NCBI RefSeq assembly: GCF_021538895.1
Contig: NZ_JADDRL010000106.1
Span: 1 to 32,493 of the forward strand
Length of the DNA stretch: 32,493 nucleotides
Source of the DNA: Streptomyces olivochromogenes
GTDB lineage: Bacteria; Actinomycetota; Actinomycetes; Streptomycetales; Streptomycetaceae
Direction: 5' to 3'
Positions 16,438 through 22,666 of the stretch are shown one piece after another. Within the stretch, counting starts at the first letter, position 1. The number at the start of each line of letters is the position of its first letter. The notes under the pieces are model-generated. The model was not told the DNA's origin, ran no database searches, and was given only the letters and a program-made list of their open reading frames with translations. Made by a program: the position numbers and the translations under genes.

Positions 16438-16441
16438 TAGA

Positions 16442-16483
16442 CACCGCCCCCGAGGCAACAGACTCGTTACCTCGGGGGCGGTG
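16442..16483 (-). terminator. Strong hairpin terminator after the Uma2-family gene
   Basis: Perfect 14-bp arms CACCGCCCCCGAGG / CCTCGGGGGCGGTG, extended by three more pairs after one mismatch to leave a 6-nt loop. It starts 38 bp beyond the stop codon of the minus-strand Uma2 gene and lies just upstream of the csn promoter, insulating it. Confidence 0.85.
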
Positions 16484-16500
16484 GGGGTGGACCTCGGTCG

Positions 16501-16527
16501 GCTCAGTCGGCTCAGTCGGCTCAGTCG
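16501..16527. repeat. Three tandem copies of a 9-bp unit across a stop codon
   Basis: GCTCAGTCG is repeated three times in tandem with a degenerate fourth copy on the left. Because the unit is 9 bp, the in-frame stop (TGA on the minus strand) of the Uma2 gene is repeated three times in the same frame. Confidence 0.8.
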
Positions 16528-17141
16528 GCGAGGAACGGGGCCGTGTCCAGGGTGGGGTACGGGGCCGGGAGGGGGAGCGGGTCGCCGAGGTCGACCTTGT
16601 TGTCGGTGCTGTAGAAGGCCTCGGTGGGGTCGTCGCCGGGGAGGACGGGGTCGGTGTAGCAGTGGGCCGTCTTGGCGTGGCCGTTGATCAGCACATAGAC
16701 CGGGATGCTGGTGGCGGCATACGTGGCCAGCTTGGCGCCGGTGTCAATCGCGTGATTGGTTGACGTAACCTCACCGACCAGGGTGATCATGTCGATGGGG
16801 TACCAGCCCCTGTGCGCCCTGAGGTACGAGTTGTCCAGGTCGGTCGGTTCCCGCTGCAGGACGTAGAAATCGGGGATGACCGCGGCCATCGTGCTGCCGT
16901 CATTGTGGGCCGCGCGGAAGCCCATGCCCATACCTGCCAACTCGAACCCGGCGACGGTGAACTGAACAGCGAGCTTGAAAGCGCCCTTGCTGTGGTTGTA
17001 GTTGGGCTGCGGCGGCACGATGACGGTCCCCTCGACATACTCCGGTCGAATCGGCATCGGCGACGCCTCTTCGATCGCGCTCAACAGGTCGATGGGGTCC
17101 TGCTGCGTCATCACCGGCTCCATGATCGGTTCGGCGCTCAT
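16521..17141 (-). CDS. Uma2-family (DUF820) endonuclease-like protein
   Basis: 206 residues from ATG 17141. This start is chosen over the upstream in-frame ATG at 17159 because GAGGAG lies 8 nt before 17141. The fold belongs to the PD-(D/E)XK nuclease superfamily, Uma2 group: E38, D91 in VIPDFYVL, E124 in VGEVTS and K137 in GAKLATYA sit in the expected order, so the active site looks complete. Uma2 proteins are expanded in Streptomyces and cyanobacteria and their biological role is not established. It stands alone, with its own terminator downstream and a mobile-element-like repeat upstream, consistent with accessory status. Confidence 0.88.
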   Translation of the reverse strand: MSAEPIMEPVMTQQDPIDLLSAIEEASPMPIRPEYVEGTVIVPPQPNYNHSKGAFKLAVQFTVAGFELAGMGMGFRAAHNDGSTMAAVIPDFYVLQREPTDLDNSYLRAHRGWYPIDMITLVGEVTSTNHAIDTGAKLATYAATSIPVYVLINGHAKTAHCYTDPVLPGDDPTEAFYSTDNKVDLGDPLPLPAPYPTLDTAPFLAD

Positions 17142-17212
17142 CGCGGTTCTCCTCGTCATGCTGGTGCCAGGCTAAGCCCGCCCCGGGTGCCCCGGCAGAA
17201 CGATGGGGCACC

Positions 17213-17403
17213 CAGGGGCCTGTCCGGCGGATCCTGTCGCAGACGCGGGGTCTGGCACGCCCATCTGCCGCGTTGTCGTCGGTCGCCGACGCTCCGCGTC
17301 GACTCCCTCCTCCGCCTTGCAGCTGGACGCACCAGACCCCGCTCACCTGCGCCGATCGGATGCCGTTTCTTTCCTGCGACCTGATCCGCCGGACAGACCC
17401 CTG
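17213..17403. mobile_element. MITE-like element with nested inverted repeats, non-coding
   Basis: 191 bp bounded by 30-bp terminal inverted repeats, beginning CAGGGG(C/T)CTGTCCGGCGGAT at each end and identical at 27 of 30 positions (17213-17242 and 17374-17403). A second, nested inverted repeat of 21 bp (GGGGTCTGG..., 17247-17267 and 17320-17340) agrees at 17 of 21 positions. No open frame of any quality and no clear target duplication were seen. The end sequence resembles ends of IS elements commonly seen in Streptomyces, so this is most likely a deletion derivative or MITE moved by a transposase elsewhere. It fills most of the 336-bp gap between the Uma2 and MscS genes. Confidence 0.75.
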
Positions 17404-17477
17404 CGCCCTCGCGGCGCCGGATGCCCCGGCCGTTCACTCGAACGAGCGTGCTGAAACCGTTCCTCCGGTTCCGCGGC

Positions 17478-18632
17478 CTACTTGATCGGCGGCGCGGCCC
17501 GCTGAGGAGTGATCGGTGTCGTCGCCATCGACTGCGGGGAGTCCGCGTTGGCGAACGCCGACGGGGCCGCGACCGCCGCCGTCGGGTCGGGGACGTCCGC
17601 GCCCAGCACGGCCGTCTCGCCGCCCACGATGCGGATGTGGGCCGCGTCGAAGGCCCGCTTGATGCGCCAGCGCAGCTCGCGCTCCACCGTCAGCGCCTTG
17701 CCCGGCATGGTCTTCGCCGTGACGCGCACGACCATCGAGTCGATCAGGACGCTGTCCAGGCCCAGCACCTGGACGGGGCTCCACAGGAGCTCGTTCCAGG
17801 GCTCCTCCTTGCCCATCTTCTCGGAGACCTCTTCGAGGGTGGCCCTGACCCGGTCCAGGTCCTCGGAGGACCTGACCGTGACGTCGACGCCCGCCGTCGC
17901 CCAGCCCTGGGACAGGTTGCCGATGCGCTTGACCTCGCCGTTGCGGACGTACCAGATCTCGCCGTTGTCGCCGCGCAGCTTGGTCACCCGCAGGCCGACC
18001 TCGATCACCTCGCCGGAGGCGACCCCCGCGTCGATGGTGTCGCCGACGCCGTACTGGTCCTCCAGGATCATGAACACCCCGGAGAGAAAGTCCGTGACCA
18101 GGTTGCGGGCACCGAAACCGATGGCCACGCCGGCGACACCGGCGGAGGCCAGCAGCGGAGCCAGGTTGATCTCGAACGTGCCCAGGACCATCAGCGAGGC
18201 CGTGCCGAGGATCAGGAACGACGCCACCGAGCGCAGCACCGAGCCGATCGCCTGCGAGCGCTGGCGGCGCCGCTCGGCGTTGACCAGCAGGCCGCCGAGG
18301 GCCGTGCCGTCCACCGCCTCGGCCGTACGGCCCATGCGATCTATGAGCTTGGTGATCGCCCGCCGCACCACCACTCTCAGCACACCCGCGATCACCAGGA
18401 TCAGCAGGACGCGCAGACCGATCGCGAGCCACGTCGACCAGTTCTGCTCGACCCAGCTCGCGGCGTTCGTCGCGCTCTCCTGGGCGTCCTGGAGCGTGGG
18501 GACCGTCGGGGTCGTCGACTCGGCGGGAGCAGGCGAAGGGGACGATCCGGCGGCCAGTAGGACGGCGGACAAGGACACGGCAGGTACCTCCAGGTGCGGC
18601 GCTGCGCCGCCCGGTGTGGCGGTCAAGGTCAC
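17478..18632 (-). CDS. MscS-family mechanosensitive ion channel
   Basis: 384 residues from GTG 18632. It is longer than the E. coli channel (286), the extra length lying in an N-terminal Pro/Ser/Thr-rich region and a C-terminal Ala/Pro tail. Three membrane helices are seen: about 65-90, about 128-150, and the pore-lining third helix with the Gly/Ala-rich LLASAGVAGVAIGFGARNL pattern at about 160-180, followed by the conserved VTDFLSGVFMILEDQYGVGD. The cytoplasmic beta and alpha/beta domains follow. It should open under membrane tension to release solutes during osmotic downshock. It is monocistronic, facing away from the HNH gene. Confidence 0.92.
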   Translation of the reverse strand: MTLTATPGGAAPHLEVPAVSLSAVLLAAGSSPSPAPAESTTPTVPTLQDAQESATNAASWVEQNWSTWLAIGLRVLLILVIAGVLRVVVRRAITKLIDRMGRTAEAVDGTALGGLLVNAERRRQRSQAIGSVLRSVASFLILGTASLMVLGTFEINLAPLLASAGVAGVAIGFGARNLVTDFLSGVFMILEDQYGVGDTIDAGVASGEVIEVGLRVTKLRGDNGEIWYVRNGEVKRIGNLSQGWATAGVDVTVRSSEDLDRVRATLEEVSEKMGKEEPWNELLWSPVQVLGLDSVLIDSMVVRVTAKTMPGKALTVERELRWRIKRAFDAAHIRIVGGETAVLGADVPDPTAAVAAPSAFANADSPQSMATTPITPQRAAPPIK

Positions 18633-18668
18633 GAAAAGGTCACCGGACGTGCAGGGTCACCACACTAA

Positions 18669-18689
18669 CGGGGCATTGTGTGTGCCCCG
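18669..18689. other. Hairpin in the mscS/HNH divergent intergenic region
   Basis: Inverted repeat CGGGGCA/TGCCCCG with a 7-nt loop, about 37 bp upstream of the mscS start. It could form in a transcript or bind a regulator; nothing further supports either. Confidence 0.3.
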
Positions 18690-18727
18690 GCGCGATACGC
18701 GTAGGAGAGACCGGGCTCACCCGGGCT

Positions 18728-18754
18728 TGAACAGGCCGTCATCCGGGGGATGAC
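18728..18754 (+). promoter_or_regulatory. Possible promoter/operator of the HNH endonuclease gene
   Basis: A TTGAAC box (starting near 18728) is followed after about 17 nt by ATGACT. A perfect 17-bp inverted repeat GTCATCC-GGG-GGATGAC (18738-18754) covers the spacer and the -10 position, as an operator would. The site is about 130 bp upstream of the start codon. Confidence 0.4.
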
Positions 18755-18883
18755 TGTGGTGTGGTCGAAAACACTCCCAGCCCGTTACCGGGACATGGTG
18801 GCGCTTCCACCAGGCAAGAGGGGAGACTGGCCGCAGATCGTCCCGGCGCGAGCCACGCGCCGCCGACGCCCAAGGAGGCACCC

Positions 18884-19420
18884 GTGCCGCATGTCCTGAT
18901 CCTCAACGCGTCGTACGAGCCGCTCGGCGTCGTACCGCTCCACCGCGCGCTCGTCCTCGTGCTCGAAAACAAGGCGGTCTGCCTTGAGGAGTCGGGCGCC
19001 TTCATGCACAGCGCAACCGTCACAGTCCCCGCACCCAGCGTGGTCCGGCTCAAGCGATTCGTGCGGGTTCCCTACCGGGGGCCCGTTCCTCTCACCCGAC
19101 GGGCCCTGTTCGCCCGTGACGGGGGCCGGTGCATGTACTGCGGTGGCGTCGCAACCAGCGTCGACCACGTCATCCCGCGCAGCCGCGGGGGCAAACACGT
19201 GTGGGACAACGTGGTGGCGTCCTGCCGTCGCTGCAACCACGTGAAGGCCGACCGCCACCTCGTCGAGATCGGCTGGCGGCTGCGCCACAAACCCGCTCCG
19301 CCCACCGGTCTGGCCTGGCGCATCATCGGGACCGGACATAGGGACCCGCGCTGGCTGCCCTACTTGCAGCCGTACGGCGCGGACGACGCCTTGGCCCGGA
19401 TCGACGGCATTTCCGCCTGA
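18884..19420 (+). CDS. HNH endonuclease domain protein
   Basis: 178 residues from GTG 18884, fixed by AAGGAGG 6 nt upstream. The C-terminal half holds a zinc-stabilised HNH nuclease: CMYC (C83, C86), DH (94-95), WDN (N109) and CRRC (C114, C117), so both the metal-binding cysteines and the catalytic His are present. The N-terminal half (VLNASYEPLGVVPLHRA) is typical of a widely conserved actinobacterial HNH family of unknown cellular role. The protein is cytosolic, with no partner gene nearby, convergent with the ABC permease gene. It is not flanked by phage or restriction genes, so a housekeeping role is more likely than defence. Confidence 0.92.
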   Translation: MPHVLILNASYEPLGVVPLHRALVLVLENKAVCLEESGAFMHSATVTVPAPSVVRLKRFVRVPYRGPVPLTRRALFARDGGRCMYCGGVATSVDHVIPRSRGGKHVWDNVVASCRRCNHVKADRHLVEIGWRLRHKPAPPTGLAWRIIGTGHRDPRWLPYLQPYGADDALARIDGISA

Positions 19421-19443
19421 CGATCCGGGCCTTCGCACACGCG

Positions 19444-19496
19444 GGCACGCGAGCGTGCGTGCCGGCCCCGGGAGTCCCCTGTGCCCCCGGGGCCGG
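19444..19496. terminator. Bidirectional terminator between convergent HNH and ABC permease genes
   Basis: A perfect hairpin CCGGCCCCGGG / CCCGGGGCCGG (19462-19472 and 19486-19496) is preceded by an overlapping GGCACGC/GCGTGCC hairpin (19444-19463). It lies between stops at 19420 and 19501, so it can serve both strands. Confidence 0.75.
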
Positions 19497-19500
19497 ACGG

Positions 19501-20928
19501 TCATGCGTACCGCAGCTCCGCCGGGTGCACCGAGCGGCGCAGCAGGGGCAGCGAGGTGGCCGCCGCCAGCAGGCAGCACACGTACACGCCCACCGGGACC
19601 AGCAGCGCCGCGTACGGCACGGTCTGGGCGGCCCGCCCGGCGGTCAACGAGCCGTACCAGACACCGATCGCCATGCCGCCCGTGCCCGCCAGTACGACCG
19701 CGGGGGCCAGCGGCAGCGCCGTCTCCAGGAGCAGCGCCCGGCCGAGGACCGCACGCGGCACTCCGGCGGCCACCTGCGCGGCCAGGCCGCGCCGGCGGTT
19801 GGCCAGCGACTCGGCGGTGCCGACGGCCAGGCCCGAGAGGGTGATCGCGAGGGCGACGAGGATCGCGGCGGCCGTCAGGTCGAGGCCCGTCGTGTAGAAG
19901 GACCTGCGCATGCTCAGCGAGCCGTCGCGCTGCATGGCGTCCAGGACGGCCAGGAACACCTGCCGGATGCCGACGAAGCCCGTACCGACGATCGTGACCA
20001 GCAGCACCGCCGCGTGCGTACGGGCCGCCGCCCACGGGTCGTCGCGCAGCCGCTCCGCCGCGATCAGCGTGGCCGCGGACCGGGCCCGGCCCGCGAGCAG
20101 CCGCCCGACCAGCAGGGACGTACCGCCGGCCAGCCACACCGTGCCGCCGCCGACCACGAGGACCAGGGCGAACGCCGTCAGCGGCACCCGCGCCCGGTCA
20201 CCGCCCGCGGTGTTCGCGACCGCCACCAGCGCGAGCAGCAGCACGGCCAGCACCCCGCCGACGAAGAGCAGCCCCGGCCCGCGCCCGCTGCTGGGCCTGC
20301 TCCGGCGTACCCACCCGAGCGGGGAGGCCACCACCCGGCGCAGCGCCAGCGCGCCCGTCGCCGCGCCCAGCACCGGTACCCCGAGGGCGACCAGCGCGAG
20401 GCCGGCCCAGGCCGGGACGGTCGGGCTGCTCCACAGGCCCAGCAGGACCGGGACCGCGACGGCGGTGGCGAGGAGCGAGCCCGCCAGACACGCCAGCCCC
20501 GTCTCCAGTGCCGCGATCCGGCGCACCTGGGCCGGGGTGGCGCCCGCCAGCCGCAGCCCGGCCAGCCGCCGGTCGCGGTGCACGGCGCCGATCCGGGCGC
20601 ACTGCCCGAGGAACCCGAGCACCGGCACCAGCAGGAGCAGCAGACTGACGATCACCCCCGAGCGTTCGCCGGGGCTGTTCAGCAGGCCGTGGCCGAAGGG
20701 CACGCTGCGGTACCCCCGGAGCGAGGCCAGGGCGACGGCCGCGAGGGCGAACCCCGTCGCCAGCGCGGCCCCGGCCGCAGTCAGCCCCACCCGCCACCAC
20801 TCCTGCCGGTCCGAGCCCCGGGTGAGCTCCCAGGCGAGCCGGACGTCGGTCGCCACACCACCTCCGGCGCCCCCGCGCCCGCCCGTCGTCGCACCGCCAC
20901 GGGCGGTCCCCCGAACGTCCGTCGTCAC
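19501..20928 (-). CDS. ABC transporter permease (FtsX-like)
   Basis: 475 residues from GTG 20928. The start overlaps the ATPase stop by 4 nt (GTGA) with GGAGGTG 6 nt upstream. A short Gly/Arg-rich N-terminus is followed by many hydrophobic segments in two repeats, each with the FtsX/MacB-type layout of helices around LRLAGATPAQVRRI (about 135-150) and its counterpart near the C-terminus. The ATPase partner precedes it and a PadR regulator is the first gene. Such three-gene units usually export drugs, peptides or lipids. The substrate cannot be read from the sequence. Confidence 0.88.
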   Translation of the reverse strand: MTTDVRGTARGGATTGGRGGAGGGVATDVRLAWELTRGSDRQEWWRVGLTAAGAALATGFALAAVALASLRGYRSVPFGHGLLNSPGERSGVIVSLLLLLVPVLGFLGQCARIGAVHRDRRLAGLRLAGATPAQVRRIAALETGLACLAGSLLATAVAVPVLLGLWSSPTVPAWAGLALVALGVPVLGAATGALALRRVVASPLGWVRRSRPSSGRGPGLLFVGGVLAVLLLALVAVANTAGGDRARVPLTAFALVLVVGGGTVWLAGGTSLLVGRLLAGRARSAATLIAAERLRDDPWAAARTHAAVLLVTIVGTGFVGIRQVFLAVLDAMQRDGSLSMRRSFYTTGLDLTAAAILVALAITLSGLAVGTAESLANRRRGLAAQVAAGVPRAVLGRALLLETALPLAPAVVLAGTGGMAIGVWYGSLTAGRAAQTVPYAALLVPVGVYVCCLLAAATSLPLLRRSVHPAELRYA

Positions 20929-21623
20929 GCCGTCACCTCCGCCGCGACCGTGGCGCCGTCGCTCAGCCGCACCTCGCGGTCCGCGTACGCGGCCACCTGG
21001 GCGTCGTGCGTGATCAGCAGCACCGCCGTGCCCGACTCGCGGGCCGTGTGCGTCAGGGCCGTCATCACCTGCTCGCTCGCCAGCGAGTCCAGCGCCCCCG
21101 TCGGCTCGTCCGCGAAGACCACCTTCGGGCCGGTCACCAGCGCCCGGGCCAGGGAGACCCGTTGTGCCTGACCCCCGCTCATCTCGCCGGGCCGCAGCTC
21201 CTGTTGGCCGAGCACTCCGAACCGCTCCAGCCACTCGCCCGCCCGCGAACGGGCCTCGGTGCGGGACGCTCCCGCCAGCATCAGCGGCAGCGCCACGTTG
21301 TCGAAGGCGGTCAGCTCCGGGATCAGCTGCCCGAACTGGAAGACCACGCCGAAGTCGGAGCGGCGCAGTTCGCTCAGCCGCTTCTCCGGCAACCGGTCGA
21401 GCCGCTGCCCGTCGTAGGCCACCGAACCCTGGTCCGGGCGGACGATGCCCGCGAGGCAGTGCAGCAGCGTGGACTTGCCGCTGCCGCTGGTCCCGGTCAC
21501 GGCGAGGATCTCGCCGGCCCGCAGGTCGACCGAGGCGCCGCACAGTGCCCGTGTCCTGCCGTGCGCCTTGACCAGGTCCCGGCCCGCCAGAAGCGGCGCC
21601 GAGGTGTCCCCCTTGTTGCTCAT
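20925..21623 (-). CDS. ABC transporter ATP-binding protein (MacB/LolD-like)
   Basis: 232 residues from ATG 21623, overlapping the padR stop by ATGA, with GGAGG 10 nt upstream. Walker A is GTSGSGKST (about residues 43-51), the Q-loop is FQFGQLIPELT, the signature MSGGQAQRVSLARAL, Walker B VVFADEP, and the H-loop LLITHD. All catalytic residues are intact. It would dimerise and drive the FtsX-like permease encoded next. Confidence 0.95.
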   Translation of the reverse strand: MSNKGDTSAPLLAGRDLVKAHGRTRALCGASVDLRAGEILAVTGTSGSGKSTLLHCLAGIVRPDQGSVAYDGQRLDRLPEKRLSELRRSDFGVVFQFGQLIPELTAFDNVALPLMLAGASRTEARSRAGEWLERFGVLGQQELRPGEMSGGQAQRVSLARALVTGPKVVFADEPTGALDSLASEQVMTALTHTARESGTAVLLITHDAQVAAYADREVRLSDGATVAAEVTA

Positions 21624-22153
21624 GCTGTGTCGACCTCCGCGGTCAGATGGGTCAGCCGGGCCGCCGTGGTGTTTATCCAACGGAGGTCGGCGTCGAGGTG
21701 GTTGAGGGCGTAGTCGGCCGAGAGCACGGTCGCCAGATCGGAGTGCGGGGCGGTCTTGACGGCCGTGAGCTCCCGCATGCGCTCCATGTGCGCGGCGCGC
21801 TGGGCCCGCAGGTAGGCCGCCGGGTCGCCGTCCGCGAGGATCGACACGACGACCTTGGCGAAGATCTCGTTCGCCACGAAGGGCGCAGGCGCGGCGATCT
21901 CGCCCGCCCACCGGGCCAGTTCGTGCGCACCGGCCTGCGTCGAGCGGTACAGCGTCCGCTCCGGTCCGCCGTCGGCGTCGGTGCCGTCGACCTCCGCGAG
22001 GCCGTCGCGGACCAGGCGCTGCAGGGTCGTGTAGACCTGCCCGTAGGCCAGGGGGCGCGCCTGCGGGAAGCGTTCGTCGTGGCGTCGCTTGAGGTCGTAG
22101 CCATGACTCGGCCCAGCCTTCAGCAGCCCCAGGAGGATGTGCCGGGTGCTCAT
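21620..22153 (-). CDS. PadR-family transcriptional regulator
   Basis: 177 residues from ATG 22153. The N-terminal winged helix (ILLGLLKAGPSHGYDLKRRHDE... YGQVYTTLQRLVRDGLAEV) is diagnostic of PadR. The C-terminal helices form the dimerisation arm. It is the first gene of an operon with the ABC ATPase and permease, in which each start overlaps the preceding stop. No Shine-Dalgarno sequence precedes the ATG, and a -10 box ends 7 nt before it, so the mRNA is probably leaderless. It is expected to repress its own operon until the transporter's substrate is present. Confidence 0.93.
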   Translation of the reverse strand: MSTRHILLGLLKAGPSHGYDLKRRHDERFPQARPLAYGQVYTTLQRLVRDGLAEVDGTDADGGPERTLYRSTQAGAHELARWAGEIAAPAPFVANEIFAKVVVSILADGDPAAYLRAQRAAHMERMRELTAVKTAPHSDLATVLSADYALNHLDADLRWINTTAARLTHLTAEVDTA

Positions 22154-22160
22154 GGAGATC

Positions 22161-22190
22161 AGTATGCATCGGATACATGTACTGAGTGAA
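22161..22190 (-). promoter_or_regulatory. padR promoter with overlapping operator-like dyad
   Basis: On the minus strand TTCACT (22190-22185), an 18-nt spacer, then CATACT (22166-22161), 7 nt from the padR ATG. The 15-bp dyad ATGCATCGGATACAT (22164-22178) lies over the -10 and spacer. It resembles the ATGT-N7/8-ACAT boxes bound by PadR proteins and suits autorepression. Confidence 0.6.
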
Positions 22191-22420
22191 TAGTGATCGA
22201 CGGTCGGGGTGGGAGAGCCGGTGGGAGAGCCGCCGCTGTGCCGCGCTTCAAGGGCGCCGGAAGCGGACCGGGGAACCGTTCGAGCGTGACGCAGGGGGCG
22301 CTCGGCATGACGTATGAATCACGTTGTTCGTGTCTGTACGTCTGCCATCGCGCCCACTGGGTAGGCCTGCCGTAATCCACCAGAAGCCGCAGTATCCGAC
22401 GTCCCGACAAGGAGACCCCC

Positions 22421-22666
22421 GTGGCCGCACCGGCTCACCTCTCGCTCCCGGCCCAGTCCAAACCCGTGGCGGAGCCGTCCGCCGAGCCCGATGAACAGCG
22501 GCTGTACGTGTTCAGCGCGGAGGGCGTGCACGCCGAGGCCCCGCTGACCAGCGAACCGCCGCTGCCCGACGCCGAACCCCTGACCAGCGAGCCGCCGCTC
22601 GCCGACGCCGCCCCGCTGACCAGCGAGTCCGACGCGATCGCGGACCCGTACGACCCGGGGTTGTAG
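22421..22666 (+). CDS. Small acidic repeat protein upstream of malQ
   Basis: 81 residues from GTG 22421, with a strong ribosome-binding site (AAGGAGA, 6 nt spacing). Three imperfect copies of a 12-residue unit starting PLTSE occupy about residues 41-76. The protein is rich in Pro, Glu, Asp and Ala, with no signal, membrane or known domain. Its stop codon directly abuts the malQ ATG (TAGATG), so malQ, which has only a weak ribosome-binding site, is probably translated by coupling to it. Function unknown; it may be a genuine small protein or a leader whose translation sets malQ expression. Confidence 0.7.
   Translation: MAAPAHLSLPAQSKPVAEPSAEPDEQRLYVFSAEGVHAEAPLTSEPPLPDAEPLTSEPPLADAAPLTSESDAIADPYDPGL

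Noticed and set aside
18884..19420. HNH gene as part of a restriction or phage-defence system
   Set aside because: There is no methylase, helicase or defence partner nearby, and the sequence is of the widespread housekeeping-like actinobacterial type.
22202..22240. Tandem 12-bp repeat (GGTGGGAGAGCC twice) upstream of the malQ leader ORF
   Set aside because: Only two copies with no symmetry or promoter association; not enough to call a regulatory element.
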